Source of the DNA: Paractinoplanes toevensis
GTDB lineage: Bacteria; Actinomycetota; Actinomycetes; Mycobacteriales; Micromonosporaceae
DNA length: 64,000 bases
Direction: 5' to 3'
NCBI RefSeq assembly: GCF_018332695.1
Contig: NZ_BOQN01000156.1
Coordinates: 1 to 64,000 of the forward strand
In this document: one piece after another, positions 6,022 through 14,599 of the stretch
Numbering within the stretch: the stretch's first letter is position 1
Layout of the letters: each line of letters opens with the position of its first letter
Translations under genes and position numbers: made by a program
The notes under the pieces: generated by a model
The model's input: only the letters and a program-made list of their open reading frames with translations
Databases searched by the model: none
What the model was told of the DNA's origin: nothing

Positions 6022-8493
6022 TCAGGCGCCGCGCAGCGTCGCCCCGAAGCGGGACGCGGCCGCGGCCACCGCGGCGTCCCGGGCCGCGAGGGCTTCCTCC
6101 GAGGTGAGCGTGCGGTCCGGGGCACGGAAGGTCAGCTTGTAGGCGAGGGACCGCTTGCCCTCGCCGAGCTGGTCCGACTCGTACACGTCGAACAGCGCCA
6201 CCGATTCCAGCAGCTCCCCCGCGCCGGCGACCAGCGCCGCCTCGACCTCGGCGGCCGGCACCGAGCGGTCGAGCACCAGCGCCACGTCGATCAGCGCCGG
6301 CGGGAACGTCGAGATGCGGATGCCCTGCACGACCGGGGCTGCCGGGATCGCGTTCAGGTCCAACTCCATGGCGACGGTCCGCTTGGGCAGTTCGAGCGCC
6401 GACACGACGGCCGGGTGCAGCTCGCCGGCGTGCCCGACGACCGTGCCGTCGACCGAGACGGCCGCGCACCGGCCCGGGTGCCAGGGTGCGAGCTCGGCCG
6501 CGGCGACGGTGACCCGCGCGTCCGCGATGCCGGCGGCGGACAGTGCTATCCGGGCCGCCTCGATCGCGTCGGCCCAGGTCGCCGTGCGGCCCGCGCCCCA
6601 CCAGCCGGAGGGGGCGATCTCGCCGGTCAGCACGGCCGCGAGGTGCCACGGCTGGTTGGGCACGAACATGTTCGCGGCCGCCCAGTCGGCGTCGTTGGGA
6701 CGCCGGTCGACACCCATCACGGGCGGCGGCGTGCTGGACCGGCCGGGCAGGAAGACCGTGCCGATCTCGTAGAGTGCCAGGTCACGCAGCCCGCGGCCGA
6801 GGTTGCGCTTGAGGGTGCCGAGCAGCGGCGCCAGCAGCGACGTGCGCAGCAGCGGCTCCTCCTCGGACAGCGGGTTGGTCAGTCGCACCGCGCTGCGCCG
6901 CGGGTCGTCGATCGGGTAGCCGAGGGCGTCGGCGAGGCCGGGCGCGAGGAAGGGGTAGGTCCACACCTCGACGAAACCGTTCTCGGCCATCGCCCGCCCG
7001 ATCGTGCGCCGGCGGCGCTGTGCGGCGGTGATGCCGGCACCCCCGCGGGCCGGCGGCAGGATGCTCGGGATGTTGTTGTAGCCGCCGAGCCGGGCCACCT
7101 CTTCCACCAGGTCGATCCCGGCGACCAGGTCGGGACGCCAGGTCGGCGGGGTGACCTCGAGCGGGTTGACGCCGGTGACCGTGCAGCCGATCCGGCTCAG
7201 AAAATCAACAACCTCAGAAGCCGGATAGGGTACGCCGATCCGCTGCGCCGGCAGGGCCGGGTCGAGCAGGATCGGGCCGGGCAGCTGCCGATGGTCGAGA
7301 TCGAGGACGCGCTCGTCGACGGTGCCGCCGGCGTGCGCGGTGAGGATCTGCACGGCCCGTTCGAGCGCGACCAGGGTGAGGTTCGGGTCGACGCCGCGCT
7401 CCCAGCGCTTGGCGGCCTCGCTGAACAGCTTGTGCCGGCGCGCGGTGCGACCCACCATGATCGGGTCCCAGTGGGCGGCCTCGAGCAGCACGTCGACGGT
7501 GTCGGGCTGCCACTCGCTGGTCTCGCCGCCCATCACCGCGGCGAGCGAGATCGGACCGGTGTCGTCGCAGATCACCATGTCCTCGGCGTCGAGCACCCGG
7601 GCCACCCCGTCCAGGGTGGTCAGTTTCTCCCCCGGCCGGCTGCGGCGGACCACGAGCGGCCCGGAGATCCGGTTGGCGTCGAACACGTGCATCGGCTGGC
7701 CGAGTTCGAGCATCAGGTAGTTGGTGATGTCGACGGGCAGCGAGATGGTGCGGATGCCGGCCGCGACGAGCCGGCGCTGCATCCAGGCCGGTGACGGCGC
7801 GTTCGGGTCGATGCCGCGCACCACCCGGGCCGAGAAACGGTCACAGCCGACGGTGTCCTCGACGGACACCGGGAACGGCACGTCGGTGGTTCCGCCGGGT
7901 GCGTCGAGATGCGCCGGATCGGTGTACGCGGCGTCGAAGGCGTACGACAACTCGCGGGCCAGGCCGCGCAGGCTCATCTGGTAGCCCCGGTCCGGCGTGA
8001 TCTCCACCTCGACCACGACGTCGTCGAGTCCGACGATCGGCCGGGCATCCTCACCGGGAGTCCCGGCGGGCAGCACGATGATGCCCGAATGGTCGCCGCT
8101 CAGACCCAGCTCGGCGGCCGAGCAGATCATGCCGTTGGAGTTCCGCCCGTACGTCTTCCGGGCGCCGATCTTGAAGCCACCCGGCAGCTCGCCGCCGGGC
8201 AGGATCACCACGACGAGGTCGCCCTCGGCGAAGTTCCGGGCGCCGCAGACGATCTCCTGCGGAGCATCCTTGCCGACGTCGACCGTGCAGAACCGGATCG
8301 GCTTCTTGAAGCCGGTCAGCTCCTCGATGGTCAGCACCCGGCCGACGACCAGGTCACCCTTCACGGTGGCGGCCTGGTCGACGATCGACTCGACCTCCAT
8401 CCCGAGGTTGGTCAGCGCGTCGTCCAGCTGCTCGGTGGACAGGTCCGCGGGCAGTTCGACGTAGTCCCGCAGCCAGGACAGCGAAGTCTTCAT
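6022..8493 (-). CDS. pheT: phenylalanine-tRNA ligase beta subunit
   Basis: PheT forms the alpha2-beta2 enzyme that charges tRNA-Phe. The 823-residue length is normal for the bacterial long form. Visible parts in order are the EMAP-like tRNA-binding OB fold (about 40-155), the B3/B4 editing domain (about 210-375), B5 (about 405-475), the catalytic-like core with EEPLLRTSLLAPLLGTLKRN (about 490-690) and the C-terminal anticodon-binding ferredoxin-like domain (about 725-823). It starts only 4 bases after the pheS stop, so the two are co-translated in equal amounts. Confidence 0.97.
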   Translation of the reverse strand: MKTSLSWLRDYVELPADLSTEQLDDALTNLGMEVESIVDQAATVKGDLVVGRVLTIEELTGFKKPIRFCTVDVGKDAPQEIVCGARNFAEGDLVVVILPGGELPGGFKIGARKTYGRNSNGMICSAAELGLSGDHSGIIVLPAGTPGEDARPIVGLDDVVVEVEITPDRGYQMSLRGLARELSYAFDAAYTDPAHLDAPGGTTDVPFPVSVEDTVGCDRFSARVVRGIDPNAPSPAWMQRRLVAAGIRTISLPVDITNYLMLELGQPMHVFDANRISGPLVVRRSRPGEKLTTLDGVARVLDAEDMVICDDTGPISLAAVMGGETSEWQPDTVDVLLEAAHWDPIMVGRTARRHKLFSEAAKRWERGVDPNLTLVALERAVQILTAHAGGTVDERVLDLDHRQLPGPILLDPALPAQRIGVPYPASEVVDFLSRIGCTVTGVNPLEVTPPTWRPDLVAGIDLVEEVARLGGYNNIPSILPPARGGAGITAAQRRRRTIGRAMAENGFVEVWTYPFLAPGLADALGYPIDDPRRSAVRLTNPLSEEEPLLRTSLLAPLLGTLKRNLGRGLRDLALYEIGTVFLPGRSSTPPPVMGVDRRPNDADWAAANMFVPNQPWHLAAVLTGEIAPSGWWGAGRTATWADAIEAARIALSAAGIADARVTVAAAELAPWHPGRCAAVSVDGTVVGHAGELHPAVVSALELPKRTVAMELDLNAIPAAPVVQGIRISTFPPALIDVALVLDRSVPAAEVEAALVAGAGELLESVALFDVYESDQLGEGKRSLAYKLTFRAPDRTLTSEEALAARDAAVAAAASRFGATLRGA

Positions 8494-8497
8494 CGCC

Positions 8498-9559
8498 TCA
8501 GACCTCCATGCCGAAGTTCACGGTGAAGCGCGCGTCGCCCTCGACCAGGTCGCGCATGTCGCCGACGCCGTTGCGGAACATCAGGGTGCGGTCCACGCCC
8601 ATGCCGAACGCGAAGCCCGAATAGCGGTCCGGGTCGATGCCGCAGGCCACCAGGACCCGCGGGTTGACCATGCCGCAGCCACCCCACTCGACCCAGCGCG
8701 GCCCGTCCCGGTGCTGCGCGAACCACACGTCGAACTCGGCCGACGGCTCGGTGAACGGGAAGTAGTGCGGCCGCCAGCGGGTGCGCGCGTCCGGCCCGAA
8801 CATCGCCTTGGCGAAGTGGTCGAGGGTGCCGCGCAGGTGCGCCATGGTGATGCCCTCGTCGACGACCAGGCCCTCGATCTGGTGGAAGACCGGGCTGTGG
8901 GTGGCGTCCAGCTCGTCGGAGCGGTAGACCCGGCCCGGGCAGACCACGTAGATCGGCGGCTGCCGGGTGAGCATGGTGCGCACCTGGCCGGGCGAGGTGT
9001 GCGTGCGCATCACCAGGCCGGGCAGGTCCACGTAGAACGTGTCCATCGAGCCGCGCACCGGGTTGTCCGGGCCGATGTTGAGCGCGTCGAAGTTGGCCCA
9101 CTCGAGCTCCAGCTCGGGCCCCTCGACCACGTCGTAGCCCATGCCGGCGAACAGGTCACCCATGTGCTCCATGAGCGTGGTGATCGGGTGCCGGGCCCCG
9201 CGCGGCCGCCGGTCCCACGGAAGGGTGACGTCGACTCGCTCCTCGACCAGAACCCGGGCGGCCTGCTCGACCTCCAGGGCCGCGAAGCGGGCGTCGAACG
9301 CGCCCTGGATCGCCTGGCGGGCCTCGTTGACCCGCTTGCCGGCGTCGGACTTGGCAGCCGGCGGCAAGGAGCCGATCTCCCGCCGGGCCAGCGACACCGG
9401 GGAGCGGTCACCCAGGTGGGCGGGCTTGAGCGCGCCGAGGGCGTCCAGGTCGGACGCGGCGCCGAACGCCGCTTGGGCGGCCGTGACGGCCTCGGTCAGC
9501 GACTCGGGCGACAGCAGGACGGCCTGCTTCGGATCGTACGGATCATTGCGGTAGGACAT
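8498..9559 (-). CDS. pheS: phenylalanine-tRNA ligase alpha subunit
   Basis: PheS carries the class II synthetase catalytic centre. The 353-residue protein has an N-terminal coiled coil (about 15-95), motif 2 with ARTRWRPHYFPFTEPSAEFD (about 245-275) and motif 3 with GFAFGMGVDRTLM (about 320-335). The ATG at 9559 is chosen because GAGGGGAAG lies just upstream; an in-frame GTG 12 bases earlier would place the ribosome site inside the gene. pheS is first in the pheST operon. The leader contains no run of Phe codons that would suggest peptide attenuation. Confidence 0.97.
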   Translation of the reverse strand: MSYRNDPYDPKQAVLLSPESLTEAVTAAQAAFGAASDLDALGALKPAHLGDRSPVSLARREIGSLPPAAKSDAGKRVNEARQAIQGAFDARFAALEVEQAARVLVEERVDVTLPWDRRPRGARHPITTLMEHMGDLFAGMGYDVVEGPELELEWANFDALNIGPDNPVRGSMDTFYVDLPGLVMRTHTSPGQVRTMLTRQPPIYVVCPGRVYRSDELDATHSPVFHQIEGLVVDEGITMAHLRGTLDHFAKAMFGPDARTRWRPHYFPFTEPSAEFDVWFAQHRDGPRWVEWGGCGMVNPRVLVACGIDPDRYSGFAFGMGVDRTLMFRNGVGDMRDLVEGDARFTVNFGMEV

Positions 9560-9708
9560 GCTTCCCCTCACACCGGAATTGCCATCGGGCAGTGTACGGA
9601 GAGCGGCTCAGCCGCAGCCCGCCGGTCAGGGAGTGAACGCGCGAAAGTCAGATCCGGCGCCCGCGACCAGCGGGCCGGATAAACAGCTTCATCGGACCTG
9701 ACACGCCG

Positions 9709-10740
9709 TCAGCATACCGCCACCACGATCCCACCCGCGCGCGCCACCGGGTCGTCCATCGCCATCAGAGCCTCGCCGGCCTCGGCCAGCGGGACGGTCT
9801 CCCGCACCAGCCGTCGCGGGTTGAGCCGTCCCGAGACGACGAGCTCGATCATGGCGGGGTAGTCGACGGCGGCCATCCCGTGCGAGCCGACGATCTCCAG
9901 CTCGTGCGCGACGACCAGGTCCCACGGCAGCGGCGCCCGGGCGTCCCCGCCCAGCATCAGCCCGACCTGCACGTGCCGCCCGCCCCGGCGCAGGCTGCGC
10001 ACCGAGGCCATCGCGGTCTCGGCCGAGCCGTACGCGTCGATCGCCACGTCCGCCTCGCCGAGGATCTCGGTCTTCAGCACCGCGCCGAGGTCGGCCGCCG
10101 TCGCCCGGGCCTCCGGCGACGGGTCCACCGCGAGCACCCGCGCGCCCAGCGCAACCGCGATCATGATGGCGGACAGGCCGACTCCCCCACAGCCGTACAC
10201 GGCGACCGTCGCATCCGTCCGCAGTGGTGCCGCCGACCCCGCGGTCGCGAGCGCCGGCGGGGTCAGCCCGCGCAGCGCCCGGAACGCCGTGGCGAACCGG
10301 CAGCCGAGCGCCGCCGCCCCCACGAAGTCGATCTCCTCGGGCAGCCGGACCAGGTTGGTCTCGGCCGCGCGCACCACGACCCGCTCGGCGAACGAACCCG
10401 GATGGGTGAACCCGGGCTGGGTCTGGTCGGGGCACACCTGGGCGTTGCCGGACTTGCAGTAGTCGCACCGCCCGCACCCGTTGACGAACGGCGCGGTCAC
10501 CCGGTCACCCACGGCGAACCCGGCCACTTCCCGCCCCACCGCCGAGACGACGCCGGCGAACTCGTGGCCCGGCACGTGCGGCAGCGGCACCGGGTCGTGC
10601 CCGCGCCAGGCGTGCCAGTCCGACCGGCACACGCCGGTGGCCCGCACCTCGATGATCGCCCCGTCCGGCGGCAGCGCGGGCTCGGGGATCTGGCGCAGCG
10701 AGATCGGCGCGCCGACCGCGTCGTAGACCTGGGCGCGCAT
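9709..10740 (-). CDS. zinc-dependent alcohol dehydrogenase
   Basis: This 343-residue protein is a medium-chain dehydrogenase/reductase. The catalytic-zinc ligands are in GVCRSDWHAW and GHEFAG (about residues 36-62). The structural-zinc lobe has four cysteines in NGCGRCDYCKSGNAQVC. The NAD(P)-binding Rossmann fold shows VAVYGCGGVGLSAIM (about 175-190). Lys or Asp residues setting coenzyme choice suggest NAD (VLAVDPSPEA), by inference. Its start codon overlaps the stop of the RNA methyltransferase gene (TGATG), so the two are coupled. The substrate is not predictable. Confidence 0.9.
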   Translation of the reverse strand: MRAQVYDAVGAPISLRQIPEPALPPDGAIIEVRATGVCRSDWHAWRGHDPVPLPHVPGHEFAGVVSAVGREVAGFAVGDRVTAPFVNGCGRCDYCKSGNAQVCPDQTQPGFTHPGSFAERVVVRAAETNLVRLPEEIDFVGAAALGCRFATAFRALRGLTPPALATAGSAAPLRTDATVAVYGCGGVGLSAIMIAVALGARVLAVDPSPEARATAADLGAVLKTEILGEADVAIDAYGSAETAMASVRSLRRGGRHVQVGLMLGGDARAPLPWDLVVAHELEIVGSHGMAAVDYPAMIELVVSGRLNPRRLVRETVPLAEAGEALMAMDDPVARAGGIVVAVC

Positions 10741-11516
10741 CAGCGGTGCGCCCGGGCCGAGGCGTACAGGCAGACGGCGGCGGCCGCGGCCAGGTTGAGG
10801 CTCTCCGCGCCGCCGTAGATCGGCACCCGCACCCGCCGGTCGGCCGAGTCGAGCAGGTCCTGCGGCAGCCCGTGCGCCTCCGATCCGAAGATCCACGCGG
10901 TGGGCGCGGTCAGCGCGCCCTCATCGAGCAGGGAGTCCAGGTCGTCGGAGCCGTATCCGCTGGTCGCGAGGGTCTGCAGGCCGAAGTTCCGCAGCTCGTC
11001 GACGATGTCCAAACCGGTGCGCACCACATCTACATGAAACAGCGAGCCGGCCGACGCGCGTACGCATTTGCCGTTGTAGGGGTCGACCGCGTCGCCCGCG
11101 AAGATCACCGCGTCGGCCCCGGCGGCGTCGGCCGTCCGCAGGACGGTCCCGGCGTTGCCCGGGTCGCGGATCTCCGCCACCACCGCCACCAGCCGTGGCC
11201 CCTTCGCCAGGGCCGCACTGAGCGTGACGTCGACCTGCTCGCAGACCGCGACGATGCCCTGCGGCTGCACGGTCTCGGTGAGCGCGGCCAGCGCCTCGTC
11301 GTCGATCTCGGAAGCGGACGGCGCGAGCAGCGCGAGATCACCGTGCCGGGTCAGCGCGTCGCCGGTGCCGAACAGCTCCAGCACCACTCCCGCGGCGAGC
11401 GCTTCGCGCACCGCCTGCGGTCCTTCGGCCAGAAATCGCCCGGTCTGATCGCGATCCCGGCGGCGCTGCAGACGCCGGGCCGCGACAACCCGAGGGGTAC
11501 GGGTAGTGAAAGTCAT
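10740..11516 (-). CDS. TrmH/SpoU-family RNA methyltransferase
   Basis: This is a SPOUT-fold 2'-O-methyltransferase acting on rRNA or tRNA. The 258-residue product has an N-terminal substrate-binding domain (RRDRDQTGRFLAEGPQAVRE, about residues 15-35) and a C-terminal knotted domain with EIRDPGNAGTVLRTADAAGA (about 120-140), IFGSEAHGLP (about 213-222) and VPIYGGAESLNLAAAAAV (about 235-252). These are the three SPOUT motifs. The ATG at 11516 is used because the upstream open frame has no conserved sequence. The gene follows rplT-rpmI-infC, a common actinobacterial placement, beyond a strong hairpin. Confidence 0.9.
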   Translation of the reverse strand: MTFTTRTPRVVAARRLQRRRDRDQTGRFLAEGPQAVREALAAGVVLELFGTGDALTRHGDLALLAPSASEIDDEALAALTETVQPQGIVAVCEQVDVTLSAALAKGPRLVAVVAEIRDPGNAGTVLRTADAAGADAVIFAGDAVDPYNGKCVRASAGSLFHVDVVRTGLDIVDELRNFGLQTLATSGYGSDDLDSLLDEGALTAPTAWIFGSEAHGLPQDLLDSADRRVRVPIYGGAESLNLAAAAAVCLYASARAHR

Positions 11517-11542
11517 CTGAGAACCCTTCCGGCAGCACGGCA

Positions 11543-11573
11543 AGGCGCCCCCCGAACAGTTCGGAGGGCGCCT
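11543..11573 (-). terminator. terminator after rplT
   Basis: AGGCGCCC pairs with GGGCGCCT and CCGAA pairs with TTCGG across a single mismatch, giving a 13-pair stem with a 3-base loop. It separates the ribosomal operon from the RNA methyltransferase gene on the minus strand. Confidence 0.7.
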
Positions 11574-11590
11574 GGCGATGATGCGAGTTA

Positions 11591-11983
11591 TCAGGCAGCC
11601 TGCGCGGCGGCGCCGCCGGTGCCCTCGGCCGCGACGGCAGCGCGCGCGACCTCGACGATGGCCGCGAACGCGGCGGCGTCGTTGACGGCCAGGTCGGCCA
11701 TGATCTTGCGGTCCACCTCGATGCCGGCCAGCTTGAGGCCCTGGATGAGGCGGTTGTAGGTCATGCCGTTCGCGCGGGCGGCCGCGTTGATACGCGTGAT
11801 CCACAGCTGGCGGAAGTCGCCCTTGCGGTCACGGCGGTCGCGGTACGCGTACTGCATCGAGTGCAGCACCTGCTCCTTGGCCTTGCGGTACAGCCGCGAG
11901 CGCTGCCCGCGGTAGCCGCTCGCGCTTTCGAGCAGGGTGCGACGCTTCTTCTGGGCGTTGACAGAACGCTTGACGCGTGCCAT
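11591..11983 (-). CDS. rplT: 50S ribosomal protein L20
   Basis: L20 binds 23S rRNA early in 50S assembly. The 130-residue protein shows the basic N-terminal extension (ARVKRSVNAQKKRRTLLESA), the GYRGQRSRLYRKAKEQVLHS segment and the globular domain with RQLWITRINAAARANG and DRKIMADLAVND. A short Ala/Gly-rich tail (about 115-130) is longer than the E. coli protein's. It is the last gene of infC-rpmI-rplT. Confidence 0.97.
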   Translation of the reverse strand: MARVKRSVNAQKKRRTLLESASGYRGQRSRLYRKAKEQVLHSMQYAYRDRRDRKGDFRQLWITRINAAARANGMTYNRLIQGLKLAGIEVDRKIMADLAVNDAAAFAAIVEVARAAVAAEGTGGAAAQAA

Positions 11984-12022
11984 TTCGGTGCTCCTAACAG
12001 GGGACTTAGTGTGGCGCGCGCG

Positions 12023-12217
12023 TCAGCGGCCCAGCAGCTTCTTAACTCGCTTGGTGTCGGCCTTGGCCACCGTGACCGTGCCGGTCATCCGACGAGTGAC
12101 CTTGGAGGACTTACCCTCCAGCAGGTGGCGCTTGCCGGCCTGCTCGGTGAGCAGCTTGCCCTTGCCGGTGACCTTCACCCGCTTGCCGGTACCGGTGTGG
12201 GGCTTGAACTTCGGCAC
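12023..12217 (-). CDS. rpmI: 50S ribosomal protein L35
   Basis: The 64-residue protein opens PKFKPHTGTGKRVKVTGKGK and ends RVKKLLGR, the full normal length of L35, a small basic 50S component. It begins with GTG and lies 39 bases before rplT and 55 bases after infC. A hairpin sits in the gap behind infC. Confidence 0.96.
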   Translation of the reverse strand: MPKFKPHTGTGKRVKVTGKGKLLTEQAGKRHLLEGKSSKVTRRMTGTVTVAKADTKRVKKLLGR

Positions 12218-12236
12218 TTAAAGCCTCTTTCTGGTC

Positions 12237-12265
12237 TTTCCGCCCGGCCCGGGGCCGGACGGAAA
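12237..12265 (-). promoter_or_regulatory. hairpin between infC and rpmI
   Basis: TTTCCG/CGGAAA and CCGGCC/GGCCGG form a 12-pair stem with one mismatch and a 3-base loop. There is no U tract, so a partial terminator, RNase processing site or translational control element between infC and rpmI is more likely than a full stop. Confidence 0.45.
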
Positions 12266-12272
12266 AGCTGAA

Positions 12273-12908
12273 TTACTCTGCGGTGGCTTCGGAGACCTCG
12301 GGGACGTCGGCCTCCGCTGCCGCGGCGACGTCGCCTTCACGCGGCTCCCGCGGCGGTCGCGCGTTGGCCGCGATCGTCGCAGCAGCTGCTGCCTTCGTGG
12401 CCCGGTGGGGGGCCAGCACCATGATCATGTTTCGGCCGTCCTGCTTCGGACTGGCCTCCACGAAGCCCAGCTCCGAGATCTCCTCGCTGAGCCGGCGCAG
12501 GAGCCGGAAACCCAGCTCGGGACGACTCTGCTCGCGACCGCGGAACATGATCGTCACCTTGACCTTGTCGCCCGCCTTGAGGAAGCGGACCACGTGACCC
12601 TTCTTGGTCTCGTAGTCGTGCGGGTCGATCTTCGGCCGAAGCTTCATTTCCTTGATGACGGTCTGCTGCTGGTTGCGCCGCGCTTCGCGTGCCTTCAGTG
12701 CGCTCTCGTACTTGAACTTGCCGAAGTCCATGAGCTTGCACACCGGCGGCCGCGCCATGGGAGCAACCTCGACCAGGTCCAGGTCTACGTCCGCAGCCAG
12801 CTGCAGGGCGCGCTCGAGCGGGACGATGCCCACCTGCTCACCCTCGGGGCCGACCAAACGGACCTCACGAGCCCGGATCTGTTCGTTAACGCGTGGTTCG
12901 ACGCTGAT
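12273..12908 (-). CDS. infC: translation initiation factor IF-3, ATC start
   Basis: IF-3 checks start-codon pairing on the 30S subunit and prevents 50S joining. The sequence fits an ATC start at 12908: GGAGG lies seven bases upstream and the first residues SVEPRVNEQIRAREVRLVGP match family N-termini. A GTG or ATG start at 12857 would delete this conserved block. The product is 211 residues: N domain (about 1-75), linker, C domain (about 80-165) with VKVTIMFRGREQSRPELG, and an Ala/Glu-rich actinobacterial tail. Rare AUU/AUC starts in infC are known to allow autoregulation, because IF-3 rejects its own start codon. Confidence 0.95.
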   Translation of the reverse strand: MSVEPRVNEQIRAREVRLVGPEGEQVGIVPLERALQLAADVDLDLVEVAPMARPPVCKLMDFGKFKYESALKAREARRNQQQTVIKEMKLRPKIDPHDYETKKGHVVRFLKAGDKVKVTIMFRGREQSRPELGFRLLRRLSEEISELGFVEASPKQDGRNMIMVLAPHRATKAAAAATIAANARPPREPREGDVAAAAEADVPEVSEATAE

Positions 12909-13024
12909 GGGGCCTCCTCAGAACGGTTTACTTTTCCACGCCTCCGCAGTCCCACCCGCGGAAACGTTGCCAATGTCGGTCGGCCCCAGCGCAACCCCTG
13001 GTGCGGGGCGCAGGGAAAGCAGAA

Positions 13025-13048
13025 GGCCCCGGCACGCATGCCAGGGCC
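13025..13048 (-). promoter_or_regulatory. hairpin in infC leader
   Basis: On the minus strand GGCCCTGGC and GCCGGGGCC pair with one G-U. The stem is followed by a pyrimidine-rich run (TTCTGCTTTCC). It lies 117 bases before the infC start codon, so it may be an attenuator of the ribosomal-protein operon. No L20-leader consensus is recognisable. Confidence 0.45.
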
Positions 13049-13202
13049 CGCTCGACCGGTCATCGGCGCCCATGAGGACGCACCCCGGGCCTGAGATATT
13101 CCCTGCGGAACATCCGGACCGGGTGACCGGACCCGGCGTCTAGTTGACGGCGGGTGGGAACCAGCGGGCTCCTCTTTCGCGACTTCTGGTTTCCGAGAGA
13201 CT

Positions 13203-13230
13203 CAGTTACCTGAAAACCCAGTTACCTGAA
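13203..13230. repeat. two direct repeats upstream of infC
   Basis: CAGTTACCTGAA occurs at 13203-13214 and again at 13219-13230, exact copies with a 16-base period. Each contains an imperfect palindrome CAG...CTG. They could be paired protein-binding sites for the infC operon promoter. Confidence 0.5.
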
Positions 13231-13256
13231 GACGTGGTCGACTGCGGGCAAGTCTA

Positions 13257-13718
13257 TCAGGCGCTCACGGACGCTTGATGGAGGGCCCGAAGTGCGCGGA
13301 CACCCTCGACCGCGTAGTCCTTGTCGGCGGCCTGCAGGGCGTGGATCGACACCTGCTCGTCGTCGTGCAGTTCGAGCTGCGCCCACGGCGAGTTGCGGTC
13401 GAAGCGCACGGCCCGCACCACCGACCAGGGCAGGTCGTAGCCGCCGACGACGTTGCGGATGTGGATGGACTCGGCGTCGGCGATCACCCGGGGCCGGCAG
13501 AACGCGAGGATGCCGAGCGCGATCAGGATGCCCAGGCCGATCATGGCGGTCTGGTCGCCGCGCTCGAACTGGCCCGAGTTCTCGAAGCCCGTCGAGCCGC
13601 TCAGCCCGAAGCTGATCGCGGTGAACAGCACGACCACGCCGGCGGCCAGGCCACCGGCGACCCAGCGGATCTTCTGCGGGCGATATGTCACCGTCTCCAC
13701 GGTCACCAATGTACTCAT
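13257..13718 (-). CDS. PH-domain-like membrane protein
   Basis: The 153-residue protein begins with a short cytosolic segment, then two membrane helices (about residues 18-37 and 55-68, GLGILIALGILAF). A bacterial PH-like domain follows (about 70-145) with RPRVIADAESIHIRNVVGGY and a WSVVRAVRF block typical of actinobacterial PH (bPH) proteins. Its ATG overlaps the hisG stop (ATGA), so it is translated with hisE-hisG, although a role in histidine synthesis is not expected. The function is unknown. Confidence 0.75.
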   Translation of the reverse strand: MSTLVTVETVTYRPQKIRWVAGGLAAGVVVLFTAISFGLSGSTGFENSGQFERGDQTAMIGLGILIALGILAFCRPRVIADAESIHIRNVVGGYDLPWSVVRAVRFDRNSPWAQLELHDDEQVSIHALQAADKDYAVEGVRALRALHQASVSA

Positions 13719-14557
13719 AGTCGGCAGTTCGCGATGTCGGTGACCAGGATGGCGCGGGCGCCCAGCTCGTAGAGCTCGTCCATGATCTGGTGCACGTTCG
13801 CGCGCTGGACCATCGCCTGCACGGCGACCCAGCCCTCCCGGTGCAGCGGGGAGACCGTCGGCGACTCGATGCCGGGGGTCAGCGCGGTCGCGTTCTCCAG
13901 CAGGTCGGCGCGCACGTCGTAGGCGAGCATCACGTAGCTGCGGGCCACCAGGACGCCCTGCAGGCGGCGGATCAGCTGGGACACCCCGGCCGGGGCGTGG
14001 CCGGGGCGGCCGATCATGATCGCCGACGAGCGCAGCAGCGGCTCGCCCAGCGTGACCAGGCCGGCCTGGCGCAGCGTGGCGCCGGTCTCCACCACATCGG
14101 CGATCAGGTCGGCCACGCCGAGGCGCACCGCGTTCTCCACCGCGCCGTCCAGCCGCACGACGTCGGCCTTGAGGTCGTGCTCGGTGAGGTAGCGCTCGAC
14201 CACCCCGGGGTAGGCGGTGGCGATCCGCCGGCCGCCGACCTCGGCGGCCGAGGTGATGGTCCCGGGCGGGGCGGCCCAGCGGAAGGTGGCGCCACCGAAG
14301 GCCAGGTCGAGCACCTCCTCGGCGGCGACCCCGGAGTCGACCAGCAGGTCCCGGCCGGTGATGCCGAGGTCGAGGTCGCCGGTGCCGACGTAGGTGGCGA
14401 TGTCCCGGGGCCGCAGGTAGAAGAACTCGACGTTGTTCGGCTCGTCGCGGCAGATCAGGTCTTTGGGATCGGTGCGCTGGCGGTAGCCGGCGTCCCGCAG
14501 CATCTGCGAGGCGGGCTGGGACAGGGTGCCTTTGTTGGGAATAGCGATGCGCAGCAT
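13715..14557 (-). CDS. hisG: ATP phosphoribosyltransferase
   Basis: HisG makes the first committed step of histidine synthesis, joining ATP and PRPP. The 280-residue length and separate C-terminal ACT-like regulatory domain (about 205-280) mark the long, histidine-inhibited form. Visible motifs are the N-terminal LRIAIPNKGTLSQPA, DLGITGRDLLVDSG (about 72-85) and DLIADVVETGATLRQAGL (about 150-168), the PRPP-binding loop region. hisE lies 42 bases upstream. Confidence 0.96.
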   Translation of the reverse strand: MLRIAIPNKGTLSQPASQMLRDAGYRQRTDPKDLICRDEPNNVEFFYLRPRDIATYVGTGDLDLGITGRDLLVDSGVAAEEVLDLAFGGATFRWAAPPGTITSAAEVGGRRIATAYPGVVERYLTEHDLKADVVRLDGAVENAVRLGVADLIADVVETGATLRQAGLVTLGEPLLRSSAIMIGRPGHAPAGVSQLIRRLQGVLVARSYVMLAYDVRADLLENATALTPGIESPTVSPLHREGWVAVQAMVQRANVHQIMDELYELGARAILVTDIANCRL

Positions 14558-14599
14558 CGAACGTGCTCCTTCGTCTCGTGAACGGACCGGGGGCGCACG

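Larger units (their letters stand above)
12909..13256. other. infC leader and promoter region
   Basis: No gene is seen in these 348 bases. The stretch holds a hairpin at 13025-13048 in the infC leader and a pair of 12-base direct repeats at 13203-13230. It presumably also contains the promoter of infC-rpmI-rplT and the 3' end of the hisE-hisG-PH transcript. Confidence 0.5.

Noticed and set aside
9568..9585. five-residue mini-ORF just before pheS
   Set aside because: It has no Phe codons and no leader hairpin, so pheL-style attenuation is not supported; chance is sufficient.
9560..9708. T-box or other riboswitch before pheS
   Set aside because: No T-box TGG motif or specifier loop could be recognised; the region is short.
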